A stretch of 64,000 bases of DNA from Anodontia alba (taxonomy: Eukaryota > Mollusca > Bivalvia > Lucinida > Lucinidae): positions 6,786,610-6,850,609 of the forward strand of contig OZ024828.1 in NCBI GenBank assembly GCA_964016985.1, read 5' to 3'. The translations under genes and the position numbers were made by a program. Below, piece after piece: positions 1 through 12,157 of the stretch (position 1 is the first letter of the stretch; every line of letters starts with the position of its first letter). The notes beneath the pieces are model-generated. The model was given only the letters and a program-made list of their open reading frames with translations. It made no database searches and was not told the DNA's origin.

Positions 1-321
1 AATATATTCATGAAACTTCACAGGTGCATACATCACATTGAGACGATGTGTCATGAACAAGGAAGACAACTCTTGCATTTTTGGTTTTTGAATTATTTCC
101 GCTTGACTTAGTTCCATATAGTTAACTGTGTCCGGGTCATCTCCTAAACCGTATGAAATATATTCATGAAACTTTACCAGTGCCTGCATCACACTGAGAC
201 GATGTGTCATGAACAAGGAAGACAACTCTTGCATTTTTTGTTTTTGAATTATTTCCGCTTGACTTAGTTCCATACAGTTAACTGTGTCCGGGCCATAACT
301 CCTAAACCGTATGAAATATAT
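1..321. repeat. ~158-bp satellite array, left part
   Basis: Two copies of a tandem unit that starts near AATATATTCATGAAAC and ends near TCCTAAACCGTATG. The same unit resumes at about 906 with unit starts at 1058, 1216, 1374, 1531, 1689, 1847 and 2005, giving a period of 157-158 bp. The array runs off the left edge. Short minus-strand ORFs here repeat with the unit and are not genes. Confidence 0.9.
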
Positions 322-905
322 AGAGGATATTTATTCTTTTGCTGTGAATACCATAAATATTGTCATCGAGTGAAATGAAAACATCAGTATTTTCACGAGT
401 GCGAAGCACGAGTGAAAATTTGAATGTTTTCATTACACGAGATGAAAATTTTTATGGTATTCACAGAAAAAGAGTAAATTTTCTTTTTATTTTATTGTTC
501 ACACGTCAGTGCGCGTTTCTGACGTCATAAGTAACGTCACCAAACAAAACATGAACGTCATGGCGTTGACGCTCAGTGCTTAACATGTGAACCGCTGGAG
601 AGACAAAAAAACAAAAAGTTTCAGCGAATCAAAGTAATTTTGATACCATTATGTTCCTTACATTCTAACTAAGAAAATGCATACCAACACTTGATAGTTT
701 AGTTCAGAAACAAAGAAGTTAGAGGTGTTCAAAAATCTGAAGTGCAGGTAACATCCACTTCAGAAACAGTGAAGAAAACCGAAGTCGTCCAAAGCGAAGA
801 GTGAAAATATAAATCGTACCATTCACTATAGTCAATTCACTAGTGATTGATACCACTTTTATTTTCATCAGATATACACTGATTTCACTGCTGACAATAA
901 AATAA
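322..905 (+). mobile_element. Hairpin element K, copy 1, inside the satellite
   Basis: A ~0.58-kb noncoding element that interrupts the satellite. It opens with a long imperfect hairpin (about 340-480) whose arms contain TGTGAATACCATAAA and TTTATGGTATTCACAG and whose apex is CACGAGTGCGAAGCACGAGTG. The far end carries CACTAGTGATTGATACCAC. Related copies lie at 3495-4095 (same orientation) and at 12158-12676 and 12677-13163 (reverse). No ORF of note, so non-autonomous; superfamily not recognised. Confidence 0.75.
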
Positions 906-2150
906 ATTCATGAAACTTTACTAGTGCATGCATCACACTGAGAAGATGTGTCATGAGCAAGGAAGAAAACTCTTGCATTTTTGGTTTTTGAATTATTTCC
1001 CCTTGACTTAGTTCCATATAGTAAACAGTGTCCGGGTCAAAACTCCTAAACATATGGAATATATTCATGAAACTTTATGGGTGCATGCATCACAATGAGA
1101 CGATATGTCATGAACAAGGAAGACAACTCTTGCATTTTTTGTTTTTGAATTATCTTCCCTTGACTTAGTTCCATATAGTAAACCGTGTCCGGGCCATAAC
1201 TCCTAAACTGTATGGAATATATTCATGAAACTTCACAGGTGCATACATCACATTGAGACGATGTGTCATGAACAAGGAAGACAACTCTTGCATTTTTGGT
1301 TTTTGAATTATTTCCCCTTGACTTAGTTCCATATAGTTAACTGTGTCCGGGCCATAACTCCTAAATCATATGAAATATATTCATGAAACTTTACCAGTGC
1401 CTGCATCACACTGAGACGATATGTCATGAACAAGGAAGACAACTCTTGCATTTTTGGTTTTTGAATTATTTCCGCTTGATTTGTTCCATACAGTTAACTG
1501 TGTCCGGGCCATAACTCCTAAACCGTATGAAATATATTCATGAAACTTTACCAGTGCATGCATCACACTGAGAAGATGTGTCATGAGCAAGGAAGAAAAC
1601 TCTTGCATTTTTGGTTTTTGAATTATTTCCCCTTGACTTAGTTCCATATGGTAAACTGTGTCTGGGCCATAACTCCTAAACCATATGGAATATATTCATG
1701 AAACTTTATGGGTGCATGCATCACATTGAGACGATGTGTCATGAACAAGGAAGACAACTCTTGCTTTTTTTGTTTTTGAATTATCTTCCCTTGACTTAGT
1801 TCCATATAGTAAACCGTGTCCGGGCCATAACTCCTAAACTGTATGGAATATATTCATGGAACTATACAGGTGCATGCATCACATTGAGACGATGTGTCAT
1901 GAACAAGGAAGACAACTCTGGCATTTTTGGTTTTTGAATTATTTCCCCTTGACTTAGTTCCATATAGTTAACCGTGTCCGGGCCATAACTCCTAAACCAT
2001 ATGGAATATATTCATGAAACTTTACAGGTGCATGCATCACATTGAGATGATGTGTCATGAACAAGGAAGACAACTCTTGCATTTTTCGTTTTTGAATTAT
2101 CATCCCTTGACTTAGTTCCATATAGTAAACTGTGTCCGGGCCTTAATAAT
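906..2150. repeat. ~158-bp satellite array, right part
   Basis: About eight head-to-tail units with the same sequence and period as the left part. Units differ by scattered substitutions, for example CCGTATGAAATA versus CCATATGGAATA. The array ends near 2145, and poly-T tracts follow at 2241-2313. Confidence 0.92.
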
Positions 2151-2240
2151 AACTTCATGGTATACCTGTTACAATTACATATAAACCCTTTTTCTGAATG
2201 GCATTCGGCGGGGGCATCTGTGTCCTATGGACACTTTTTC

Positions 2241-2278
2241 TAGTTTTTTTTTTTTTTTTTTTTTCTTTTGTTATTATA

Positions 2279-2313
<35 letters not shown>
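2241..2313. repeat. Poly-T tracts
   Basis: Two long T runs (about 2241-2263 and 2283-2313) separated by TCTTTTGTTATTATATATA. Low-complexity sequence next to the satellite. Confidence 0.9.
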
Positions 2314-2314
<1 letters not shown>

Positions 2315-2401
2315 TCATTTCTCTAAGCAAATAAACTAAGGAACTTACTGAAACTGCTTCAGTTTCTCCATGAAAACACATTAAATGTCATTACATCTTT
2401 G

Positions 2402-2688
2402 TGGATGGTGCGAAGGTGTGTATCTCTTGTCACCGGGGCGTCCAGCTGATATTGGCTTATAGTTGGGCCTGCTATCCTTGTAGCAGGAAAGGGTAGGGAG
2501 GTGATGTTTTTATTTCTTCGGTTTCTTCACTTTCATTCCTGTTCCTCTTTCTTCCCTGTCCCTCTCTTTCATCTCTTCTGCTATCTCTTCTGTCTCTTTT
2601 CTCCCTTTCTCTGGGAGACGACACAAAATGACCCACAAAGGTTGACGTGTCGTTAAACCCCAACTCAATCAATCAATCAATCAATCAA
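2402..2688 (+). mobile_element. SINE with GTTAAACCCCAAC-(AATC)n tail
   Basis: A ~287-bp element flanked by a perfect 15-bp target-site duplication, GTCATTACATCTTTG, at 2387-2401 and 2689-2703. It ends in GTCGTTAAACCCCAACTC followed by (AATC)n, a tail style seen in molluscan SINEs. A diverged relative lies at 42371-42625. I cannot place clear tRNA A and B boxes in the head, so its origin is uncertain. Confidence 0.8.
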
Positions 2689-3494
2689 GTCATTACATCT
2701 TTGGTTTAACAAGAGGGCCATGATGGCCCTGTATTGTTCACCTGAGTATCCTAGCACTTAAGGATAACTTTCATCAGACAAATATTCTGACCAAGATTCA
2801 TGATGATTACATAAACCTTTGAGAAAATGTACTCTGCCTAATAAACTATGAAATAGATCAGGGTCAAATATGTATGACTGCATTCAAGAGGTCATGCTAA
2901 GATGTTTGCATGTGACAACTATAACTGCTGTAGGACCAATAGCTACTGAGAAACTGACCTAAAGGAAAACAACTTAACAAAACAACTGGACCTTGAAATA
3001 TAGATAATAATTGACTCAGTTTCAAACCTGACCTAGAAAGTCAAGACAAACAATTTGAGATTCATGGTGATTACTTAAAAAATGTGACCTCTCAACCAAC
3101 AATTACTGAGAAACTAATCTAAACGCAAAAACTTAATGCAATCAGGACTGTGAAAAATAGGTCAAGTTCAAATATGGATGACTGCATTCAAGAGGCCATG
3201 CTAAGATGTATGCAAGTGGCAAGTATCACTGCTGAAAGAAAATTTTTTACTGAGAAACAGAACTAAACGCAACAAGAGTTGTCAGAATACAACACAACTC
3301 GCTGGAAAGGTGTGATTTGAAATGAAAACCATCTTTGGAAGTGAACATTGTTAAGAAGACTGTGACTGACTGATTGATTGGTTGAGTCAGAAAATCAGGA
3401 CAAAAGGGGCAAAGTCAGGAAAGACTAAATCTGAGAAGACACATGGAGAAACATAAGACAAAGTATTACAACACCAAACTGAATGAGGCAATTC

Positions 3495-4095
3495 ATAGAG
3501 GAGATTTATTCTTTTGCTGTGAATACCATAAATATTGTCATCGAGTGTAATGAAAACATCAGTATTTTCACGAGTGCGAAGCACGAGTGAAAATTTGAAC
3601 GTTTTCATTACACGAGATGAAAATTTTTATGGTATTCACTGAAAAAGAGTAAATTTTCTTTTTATTTTATTTTTTTACACGCCACTGCACGTTTCTGACG
3701 TCATATCTAACGTCACCAAACAAAACATGAACGTCATGGCGTCGACGTTCAGTGCTTAACATGCGAAACGCTGGAGAGACGAAAACAAAAAGTTTCGGCA
3801 AATCAAAATAATATTGATACCAAAATGTTCCTTACATTCTAACTAAGAAAATGCATACCAACACTTGATAGTTTTGTTCAGAAACAAAGAAGTTAGAGGT
3901 GTTCAAAAATCTGAAGTGGAGGTAACATCCACTTCTGAAACAATGAAGTAAACCGAAGTCGTCCAAAGCGAGCAGTGAAAATATAAATCGTATCAGTCAC
4001 TATAGTGAAATGATACGATATCATTTCACTAGTGATTGATATCACTTTTATTTTCACCAGATATACACTGATTTCACCGCTAATAATAAAATAAA
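3495..4095 (+). mobile_element. Hairpin element K, copy 2
   Basis: Near-full-length copy of the element at 322-905, with the same 5' hairpin, the same central CACTTCTGAAACAATGAAG-type segment, and the same 3' palindrome around TGATACGATATCATTTCACTAGTGATTG. No coding capacity recognised. Confidence 0.8.
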
Positions 4096-4189
4096 TTAAT
4101 ATATCTGTCTATTACATGGATTTTGCAATTCGAATGCTTGCATTATGCATATCACCCTCAACAACAAGCTTGACCTTGACCTTAATTCA

Positions 4190-4870
4190 ATAAATGACAA
4201 AGTATTGCTTGACCGTGACCTAGGCAGGAGGTCAAACTGAGAGAGAGGTGTATGCTATTGAAAGGTCTTACCCTAAGGGAGATGTGGGCTAAAAATTTAA
4301 GCGGTATCTTGAATAATTCAGCAGTTAAATACACTTTTCTAAATTTTTTCCGAACTTAAACACATCTGTAAATGACAAAGTATGACCTGGCCTTGACCTA
4401 GGCAGAAGGTCAAACTGAGGAAGGGGTGTGTGCTATTTAAAGGTCTAACTCTAAGGTAGATGTGGGCGAAGTATTAAAGCGGAATCTTCAGCAGTTACGT
4501 ATACTTTTCATACTTAAACACAGAACTTGAATATGGGTTCAAATGACAAAGTGTGACCTGACCTTGACCTAGGCTGAAGGTCAGTCTGAGAAAGGGGTGT
4601 GTGCTTTTGAAAGGTCTTACCCTAAGGTAGGTGTGGGCCAAATATTGAAGCAGTATCTTAAATATTTCAGCAGTTTACACACACTTTTCAAACTTACACG
4701 CAGAACTTAAACATGGATGTAAATGACCAAGTGTGAACTGTCCTTGACCTATAAAGAGGGTCTAACTTTGGGATGGAGCTTCTGCTATTGAAAGGTCTTA
4801 CCCTAAGGTAAGTCTAGGCCAAATATGAAAGCAGTACCTTAAATATTAAAAAAAATGCACACCTTTGAAA
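4190..4870. repeat. Tandem ~170-180-bp units
   Basis: Four diverged copies of a unit starting AAATGACAAAGT and containing CCTTGACCTAGGC..GGTCAAACTGAG and AAAGGTCTTACCCTAAGG. Unit starts are near 4191, 4371, 4541 and 4721. The array lies inside the long minus-strand composite element. The unit ends with a GC-rich tail near 4885-4965. Confidence 0.8.
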
Positions 4871-5173
4871 ACCTAAACATTGTGCAGACGCCGACACGGA
4901 CGCGGAAGACGCCAACGACTGGGTGACAACAAAAGCTCTCCAGGGACATAGTTCCAGCAAGCTAAAAACTGAACAAAGCCAAGTATCACTGCTGTAGGAC
5001 CAACAAGTTAGAAGAATCTAACCTAAACAGAAAAAAAATAAAGTCAGTGGACCTTGAAATATAGGTCGCGGTCTAATATGGATGACTGCATTCAAGAGGT
5101 CATGCTTAGATGTATGCAAGTGCCAACTATCACTGCTGTAGGACCAAAAGCTACTGAGAAACACCTAAACACA

Positions 5174-5208
<35 letters not shown>

Positions 5209-5522
5209 CTTAACAAAGCAACTGGACCGTGAAATATAGATCATAAGTGACCCAGTTTCGAACCTAACCAAGAATTGAAAACAAACATTTTGAGATTCAT
5301 GATGATTACTTAAAAGATAAGTGTGAACAAGGTTTTCCTTTGATTTGGCATGATAACCTAATTTTTAATCCAAAGTGGCACAAGTTTCCAACTTCACCTA
5401 GAAATCATCAAGACAAATATTTTGAGCAAGATTCATAATGATTACTTAAAAATGTGACCTCTAGAGTGTTAATAAGGTTTTCCTTTAAACTGGCATTTGC
5501 GGTAGCAGCTACCACCAGAAAA

Positions 5523-6295
5523 TGTAGGCGGGGCTTATTGATTACTGGTCAGCTGTTTATATGTTTAATTGGTGTCTGCTAGCCTCCTGGCTACAAAATA
5601 ATGTATATACTCACTACTAGGTATGAATATGGCAAATAAGATTTAAACTCGTGCCTAACATGTCTGGCTTACATGGGGCACAAATGGTTGTGACTTTTAA
5701 TAAATTGTACCCAGCAAACAGTGGCATAACAGGGTTTGAAATTTGTTTACTATATTTTACTTGGTTTAAAGAAACAATTACATGTTTTAGTGCAAATTCC
5801 ATTGCTGGAATAAAATTGTAACTGACTACTTAAAATATCTCCCTACATGTATGCAGATTGCAGAAGCTTCTATAAATGCCTATTATTAATGGTTTTAACA
5901 ATTTTCTTTTTGAATCATGGAATAGGAGTGCAATTTTCTCTGAAGGAATCAAAGATATGATAATTTATCTGCTTTTACTGTGACTGCCATCTTACAAGTG
6001 GACAGTGTTTGTACTCTACACTCCAGGTTGCTATGTTTACATCACATGACCAAGGTTAAAGGTTATATCTAGTTTGAATTTCTCAGCACTTTCAGGTTAT
6101 TTTATTCAGTTTTCTCATTTAATAATCATTTATAACACAGTATTTTAGTGTTAATGTATAAAGTAAAGACATGCCTTCTAGCAAACCAAATTTTGTGTAT
6201 GAAGGTTTTCTAGTTCTTTTATTTTCATTGATAAAGCTTCTGCAAGTAACAAAATGTAAAAGTCCTGCACCATTTTGAAATAAGCCCCGCCTACA
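5523..6295. mobile_element. 773-bp element with perfect 15-bp TIRs
   Basis: Perfect inverted ends TGTAGGCGGGGCTTA at 5523-5537 and TAAGCCCCGCCTACA at 6281-6295. The interior has no convincing ORF, and the host text on both sides is the repeat unit of the surrounding composite element. It looks like a non-autonomous DNA transposon. I cannot define a target-site duplication with confidence. Confidence 0.65.
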
Positions 6296-6855
6296 TCCTT
6301 TTATAGAACAGGTGGGGGTTTAATTTGTTCTGGTGACCTAGGTTTTTTACCCCAATAGCCCCAGTTGACCTAGAAGTCATCAAGACATACATTTTGAGCG
6401 AGAGTCATGATGCTTACTTAAAAACGTGACCTCTAGAGTTTTAACAAGGTTTTCGTTTGATTTGGCCTCAGCCAGATGACCTAGCTTTTGGCCCCCGAAT
6501 TGTGACCTAGAAATAATCAAGATAACATTTTGAGCGAGATTCGTGATGATTACTTGAAAAATGTTACCTCTAGAATGTTAACAAGTTTTCCTTTGATTTG
6601 TCCTGGTGACCTAGTTTTTGACCCCAAGAGACCCACGTTCCAACTCATAGATTTCAGAGGCAAACATTCTGAGCAAGTTTCATTAAGACTGGATAAAAAC
6701 TGTGACATCTAGTGCGTTAACAAACTAACTGTTACCTACGGACAGAGGGTGATCACAATAAGTCACTCTGAGCAATGCTCAGGTGAGCTAAAAAAAAAAC
6801 TCATCTAGAGCTATGCGGTATCTTCACATATTTTTTATTTATGTTTTTATTTTTT

Positions 6856-6858
<3 letters not shown>

Positions 6859-6899
<41 letters not shown>
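6859..6899. repeat. (CT)n microsatellite
   Basis: About 20 uninterrupted CT dinucleotides. Confidence 0.97.
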
Positions 6900-6903
<4 letters not shown>

Positions 6904-7091
6904 TTCACTAGTTGTGTTGGGGAATCGCTCAGTGAGTGGAACAATAATTCTGTATTTTCCACATTTGAACCTCGGTTAAACATTTGGTGCTAGTAAAACT
7001 GAATTGCAAGCTTTCACCGTAATTTGTTTACTCTTCCTCTTAGTATCACAGATAGGCTACCGTCTGTGATTTTGGATCTTCCTGGATAGCT

Positions 7092-7155
7092 TTATTATTT
7101 ATTTATTTATTTATTTATTTTATTTATTTATTTATTTTTTTTTTATTTTTTTTTT
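7092..7155. repeat. (ATTT)n and T-rich low-complexity tract
   Basis: Repeated TTTATTTATTTA units passing into T runs. Confidence 0.9.
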
Positions 7156-7370
7156 GTTAAATATTTGAAATAGCAATTTCCGCCCATCCTCATTACTGTC
7201 CTTGAAATTAAGGTCATAGACCCAGATTTTTTCACAATGTTAGTTTTACCCACAAGTTTTTAAATGCCATGGCTCCTTACTGCCTAGACGTATTTAGTTG
7301 ACATTTGGACTGATATTAGATACTGATTCAAAGTTTTGACAAGGGTAAGTCCCTCTCTTTTGTGTGGCAA

Positions 7371-7479
7371 TCCCAGCTAGCATTCTACCTAAATCTACAT
7401 CGGGCGGTCATCGGCCCGTCAGCTACCCTGACGGGCCGATGACGGCCCGATATAAATTTACATAGAATGTTGACTGGGA
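7371..7479. mobile_element. ~109-bp palindromic element, CCCAGC ends, copy 1
   Basis: Almost the whole element is self-complementary: TCCCAGC..GCATTCTAC..AAATCTACATCGGGC..TCATCGGCCCGTCAGC, a short loop, then the complement back to GAATGTTGACTGGGA. A second copy with the same stem is at 56188-56294, nested in another MITE. No coding capacity. It is much more GC-rich than its surroundings. Confidence 0.8.
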
Positions 7480-7842
7480 TGATCTCCTGAATGCCTGGAT
7501 GGATTGTTAATACTTAGACTGGTAAGTTTTGTTCATAATACACGCCACTCTATGCATCACCTACTACCATCCCGCTCCCTCTACATCTCCACGAGCATTG
7601 TGAGCGACCCTGTAATTTTACACATCTTATTGGACTATGTTTTTAGACCAAGAAAGTGTGATGCCTTGTGATCGATTTCTATTAGGCTCATTGTGTGGAA
7701 TATCAATTTGCGAAAGAATTTAACAATAAAACCACAAAAAAAATGGCACCCCCTCACTGGAAACTGATCTCTCAAAAACAAGATTTTATGCTGAGGGGAG
7801 GGCGGTGAGCGTGTATGTTGTGGGCAGCCAAAAAAGACCATA

Positions 7843-8396
7843 ATTGTATATTAAAACGTGAAACGATAGTACCCTGCCACTATCACGTGGTGGGCAAATA
7901 ACTATCAAAAATTGACAAAATTTGTCCATTAGCAATCCCAAACCAGATTTTACAATATCAATGCACATGCCGAGGTTAGTGAAAATCCTTTGACACTTTC
8001 TCAAGTTATCGTCCGAAAATTAAAATACGGATATGTGGCTGGCAGATAACTAATACGAAATTTGCTCATCATCAATCCTAAACCAGATCTCAACAATATC
8101 AATGCACATACCAAGTTTGGTGAAAATCCATTCATTTTTACTCAAGTTATCATCCGGAAACGAAAATATGGACGTTGGGGAGGGGGGGGGGGGGAGGGGG
8201 CAGAAAAACAACGACGAAGTTGGCCCATCAGCAACCCCTAACCAGATCTCCACAATATTAATGCACATACGAAGTTTGGCGAAAATTCATTAATATTTAC
8301 ACGTTATCAGCCGGAAACGACATACAGACAGACACACGACCGTCCACTGTGAAACCGTCATACCCCGCCACAATCGTGTGGCGGAGCTATAAAAAA
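7843..8396 (-). mobile_element. CCGCCAC/GTGGCGGGG element H, copy 1 (reverse)
   Basis: Ends in CGTCATACCCCGCCACAATCGTGTGGCGG at 8357-8386 and contains ~145-bp tandem units with AACTTGAG..CATCCGGAAACG and the text AATATCAATGCACAT on this strand. Forward copies are at 18062-19085 and 24612-25245. Short ORFs on both strands come from the tandem units and are not genes. Confidence 0.75.
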
Positions 8397-10900
8397 TCAC
8401 TGTCCGTCATCGATCCTTTCAGTGACTGTGCACAAACCAAAAGATTCTAAAAGGAAAAAAGGGCCACTTGAGCGCAATGAACACACCCACAAAGCTGAAA
8501 ACACCCGAAGTCAAGTTTTCTGGTCCAGACTAGCTAGTTTCGGCCTATAAGCTCATAAGTGTTTTGAAAACGCAGAATAGACTGGAATGAAGATTTATCT
8601 TCATCACAATTCGAGTTTTCTGGTAAATTTCTTACGGTGTAGAAGGTCAGACATCTTCCACCCATTCCTCCTCTGTGTCCCAAGTGTTGGATCAAACATG
8701 AATGTGGTTTTGCATAACTGTAGCACAAGGGGAAGGTATATAGCAAATTTTCTCGAATTAGTATAGAAGATGTCCAGGAAGAGCCCCAGTCACGGAATAT
8801 AGCCTTACAATGACACCAAAAGGATGATCAAAGAAACCACGACAGACAGTACACAAGCCACAAACCAAAGAAACAATACAACCGGCTCCCTCTTCCCCAA
8901 CAAGATTGTGGGTACTCGTTAGAACCGCCTCGGCGAGGCGGTTCTAACGAGTACCCACAATCTATGCTTTTGAGTGGTCGCAATGCTGGACAGGATCCAG
9001 TAAACACAATATTAAAACAGCGAATAGAGCAAAACACGAAAGAATCTCCGCAGCGAGTAGCCACAAAAACAAACAACACCCGAACCACCTCCTTAGAGCA
9101 GTCAGTAGTCTACCAAGGGTTTAAATTGATTTAACTAGCACCAAATCTTCACCCTAGGTTAAATGTTGTATAATGGTAATAAAACGCTCGTCTCGCATAG
9201 AGACAAACAGAACACAAAGCACACACAGAAAGTCGGCGGCTATTGAAATGAGGTGACTGCACCAATCTGCTCAGTGGTTTGGGAGATGGCATCGTGGACA
9301 AATGGATGCAACACGATTTGACATGTTGGTCTGAATGAAACATTTGGTAAGGTGTTGCATGCCTGTTACGCACATAAGGTTATACAGCAAATTCGCGTGC
9401 AACCCGTCCGGTGGTGTCAGAGAACAGCATTGTGAACCCCAAACAACATAATGACCTATTTTACACCCTGTTCTGAGCTCCAGGATTAGTGATGAAAATC
9501 AGCCATGTATAATGCATGGTTGTGGTACACGCGCAAGTGATGTGGAAGCACATACAGTACCAGGGGTCGGGTGGGTCGGGGCGATGGCGAATGGAAATTT
9601 CACCGTTTTGTATGACTATATGACAGGGAATATATACAGCAAAGTTCTTGGAAATCTGCACTGCTGTTGGGAGACGGTGAGTCATGGATAGACGGCGATA
9701 ACATTCCTACTTTCTCTCCAGAGTCGGTATGTCCCGGTGTTGCTCTTACTTTTCGTAGCTTTGTGATTTATTCTACTTTTCTACGAGTAAGTAAGTAAGT
9801 AAGTAAAGACTATATTTAAAGAGGGTAACTACATTTAGCACACAACAACTAATCTTCCATGAGGCCCTACGAGACGATTTATATTGTCTTACCTTGTGTT
9901 TTGTCCTCGTGTTTTCAGTTTCTAGCATTTTTAAACAAGCTATTTAGCCCACAGTACTTATTAAAAGCAGACATGTTTTGGCTTTAAGTAACTTTGTACC
10001 ATATGCTTTGCAGTAAGCAATCAATCTCTGTGGTAGAGGAGGGGGTGTGGGGAGGGGGGGGGGTGGGGAGTCTTCAAGATGGCACCCATTCTAAACGACC
10101 ATTAACCAGTATGACACACGAAAATATTGACATTGCGCGGCTAATTTTTAATAACATTCATATCATAGTTCATGTACTACAGTAGCCTACTTTACACACC
10201 TGGTAATCTCGTAAGGGGCAGCCGGTGGTTATGCACTCAAACTCTTTACGCGAACTTCCAGCCATGACTTAAGAGACATCCAAATGACAACAAAGTTCTC
10301 CTGATTTATTGAAGTTTAGTCAGTTTTATGGACATATTTTGAAAAATCGAACAAAGCTATTCCCAACAACTTTCATTTTTGCGTCGGAAAAGATAGGTGT
10401 AGGCTTGAAAAAAACAAGCGGCTAATTTTTATTTTAATTTCACCCGGAGAGGGGTAGTCCGATATTCCTGTTTTGACTTTTTTTCCAGTGCAAAATAAGG
10501 TATTTTCAGCTATCTGGGCGATGAAATACTTATTTAACATATCAAATAAGACGTACTGCAGTCTACGTCTACGTTGAAATACATAAGATATTAAGTTTCC
10601 AAAGCATTTGTTCCGGAGACTGAAACATGTGTGCCGAATATGACTTACGAGGCCGATTACCCCTTAAGGGGACATTAATATTTAGGTAGTACACTACTAC
10701 GCGGGACCATAGTTTTACAAAATGCAGAATTACTGCATGCCGTGTTACTAATTGTATAACTATTATGTTATACACAATAAACATAATTTAGGACATTGTT
10801 ATTTTTGTACTCAAATACGTCTTTTGAATACTCATGGAAATAACTTCAGCGAGACTATTCCAGCGAGTACCCATAAAATATGTTTTGGTGAAAACAGTTT
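8397..10900. other. Mostly unassigned sequence
   Basis: No coding region recognised. It contains a 62-bp GTTAGAACCGCC hairpin (8903-8964), a short (AGTA)n run near 9787-9805 and a G-rich tract near 10038-10069. I see no splice-bounded exon or protein family in any frame. Confidence 0.5.
8903..8964. repeat. Hairpin, GTTAGAACCGCC type (family A')
   Basis: Near-perfect palindrome AGATTGTGGGTACTCGTTAG..CTAACGAGTACCCACAATCT with apex CCTCGGCGAGG. The same stem occurs in the larger elements 29661-29939 and 50290-50568, but the flanking parts of those elements are not evident here. Confidence 0.85.
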
Positions 10901-10903
10901 AGA

Positions 10904-11962
10904 AGGTGTGACTAAAATGCTGACTTTTTCCTCCAGAACTGCTGATCGACTGCTTACCTGACCAAAAGCTGATCAAAGTGACTATAACGCTGATTAGATG
11001 CCATTCTGATCAGACAAAACATCTGGTCTTTGATATAATGACAATACTATGAAAGAAGTCATGCAGTTAAGACAAACTAGCCTGAAATCGCACCATATGG
11101 GTCCAAAACGTGTAGACGGAACGGCACACAGTGTAGAACCTGATCAGACTGCACCTCTGATCTATGTCTGCATTGTTTGCCCAGTTCTGTTTGTCCAAAA
11201 ATTCAGGAAAATAACGGTAACTAAGGTGTGATAATTTCTAATACATGTAACAAAATAGAAATTTGTTCTGATTTGTATCAGGTCATACTGATGCCAAATT
11301 CTAGTTTGGGTTTTGACTGATCCCATAACTTTAATATGGCATCAAATACATGTGTCGGTTGATATGCTTATTTGGAAATTTGATCAACACTGCACGTGTG
11401 GATCACAATATTGAGCTGGAACATGACAAAACCAACAAAATGGCATATGCGCCCAGTGAAGACTCAGATCATCCAGACAGTCTGATAAAAGTCTTTGCCG
11501 TGGGCTCAGTGGGTAACTAAGACCCAAGGTTTCTTCAGTGGACAGCGGAGACTCTGATCAGAATTTGCGTTTTGAGGAGATTCATTTTTTTTTTTTTTTT
11601 TTTTTTTTGTGACATTGAGCGTGAAACTCAGTATTTATATATGAATGACTTGTCTTTAATCTAAAATTAATCTTGCTAAGATTCCCTTGGTTTTCAGTGT
11701 GTGCATATATATTAAAGATTTTTTTTTTTTATTTTAACTGTAAACTTTTCTAGGATTTTTTTCACTTTTAGATACAAAAATGTATGTGTAATGATTGCTA
11801 ATAATTAACAACAATTAACACCAATTAAACCTAAATGAAGAACAGATGTTTTGTCTGGACAGCATGGCATTTGGTCAGCGTTTTTAGTTACTTTGGTCAG
11901 CATTTGGTCTGGCCAGCAGTCAGTATTTCTGCAGGAAAAAAGTCAGCGTTTTAGTCACACCC
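10904..11962. mobile_element. ~1.06-kb element with long (~120-bp) imperfect TIRs
   Basis: The left arm starts GGTGTGACTAAAATGCTGAC and runs to ACAAAACATCTGG near 11030. The right arm is its complement, from CAGATGTTTTGTCTGG near 11845 to CAGCGTTTTAGTCACACC. The arms repeat GCTGA(C/T)CAAA-like motifs. A 16-bp direct repeat, ACGTCTTTTGAATACT, lies outside both arms at 10817-10832 and 11973-11988, although the left copy is 71 bp from the arm. The interior has no recognisable protein. Confidence 0.65.
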
Positions 11963-12157
11963 CAAACAAAAAACGTCTTTTGAATACTATAGCCATTCCG
12001 TGGACCCAAGCCATAGTATTATAAAGGGACTGCCTTGTACTTCTTTGTAATATTTGTCATGAAATCTTATCTACGAAATATACATGAATTTTATTTTATT
12101 GCAGTCAGCGAAATCTCTGTATATCCGAAAAAAAAATTCACATGTGAAAGGATACGT

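Larger units (their letters stand above)
2708..6791 (-). mobile_element. Long composite element with AGCTCACCTGAG-type ends
   Basis: The left end reads AACAAGAGGGCCATGATGG and the right end reads GCAATGCTCAGGTGAGCTAAA. Read on the minus strand this is the layout TTTAGCTCACCTGAG...GGCCCTCTTGTT seen again at 47198-48005. Inside are diverged tandem units containing GAGCAAGATTCATGATGATTACTTAAAAATGTGACC-like text (for example near 3050, 5280, 5430, 6390 and 6530). Other elements are inserted at 3495-4095 and 5523-6295. No convincing coding frame. Confidence 0.6.

Noticed and set aside
1..2150. Regular repeats as a CRISPR-like array
   Set aside because: The whole ~158-bp unit repeats with no unique spacers, and the sequence is clearly eukaryotic.
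2472..2672. Minus-strand ORF rich in Arg/Glu
   Set aside because: It is the complement of the pyrimidine-rich body of a SINE; the related copy at 42371-42625 does not keep the frame.
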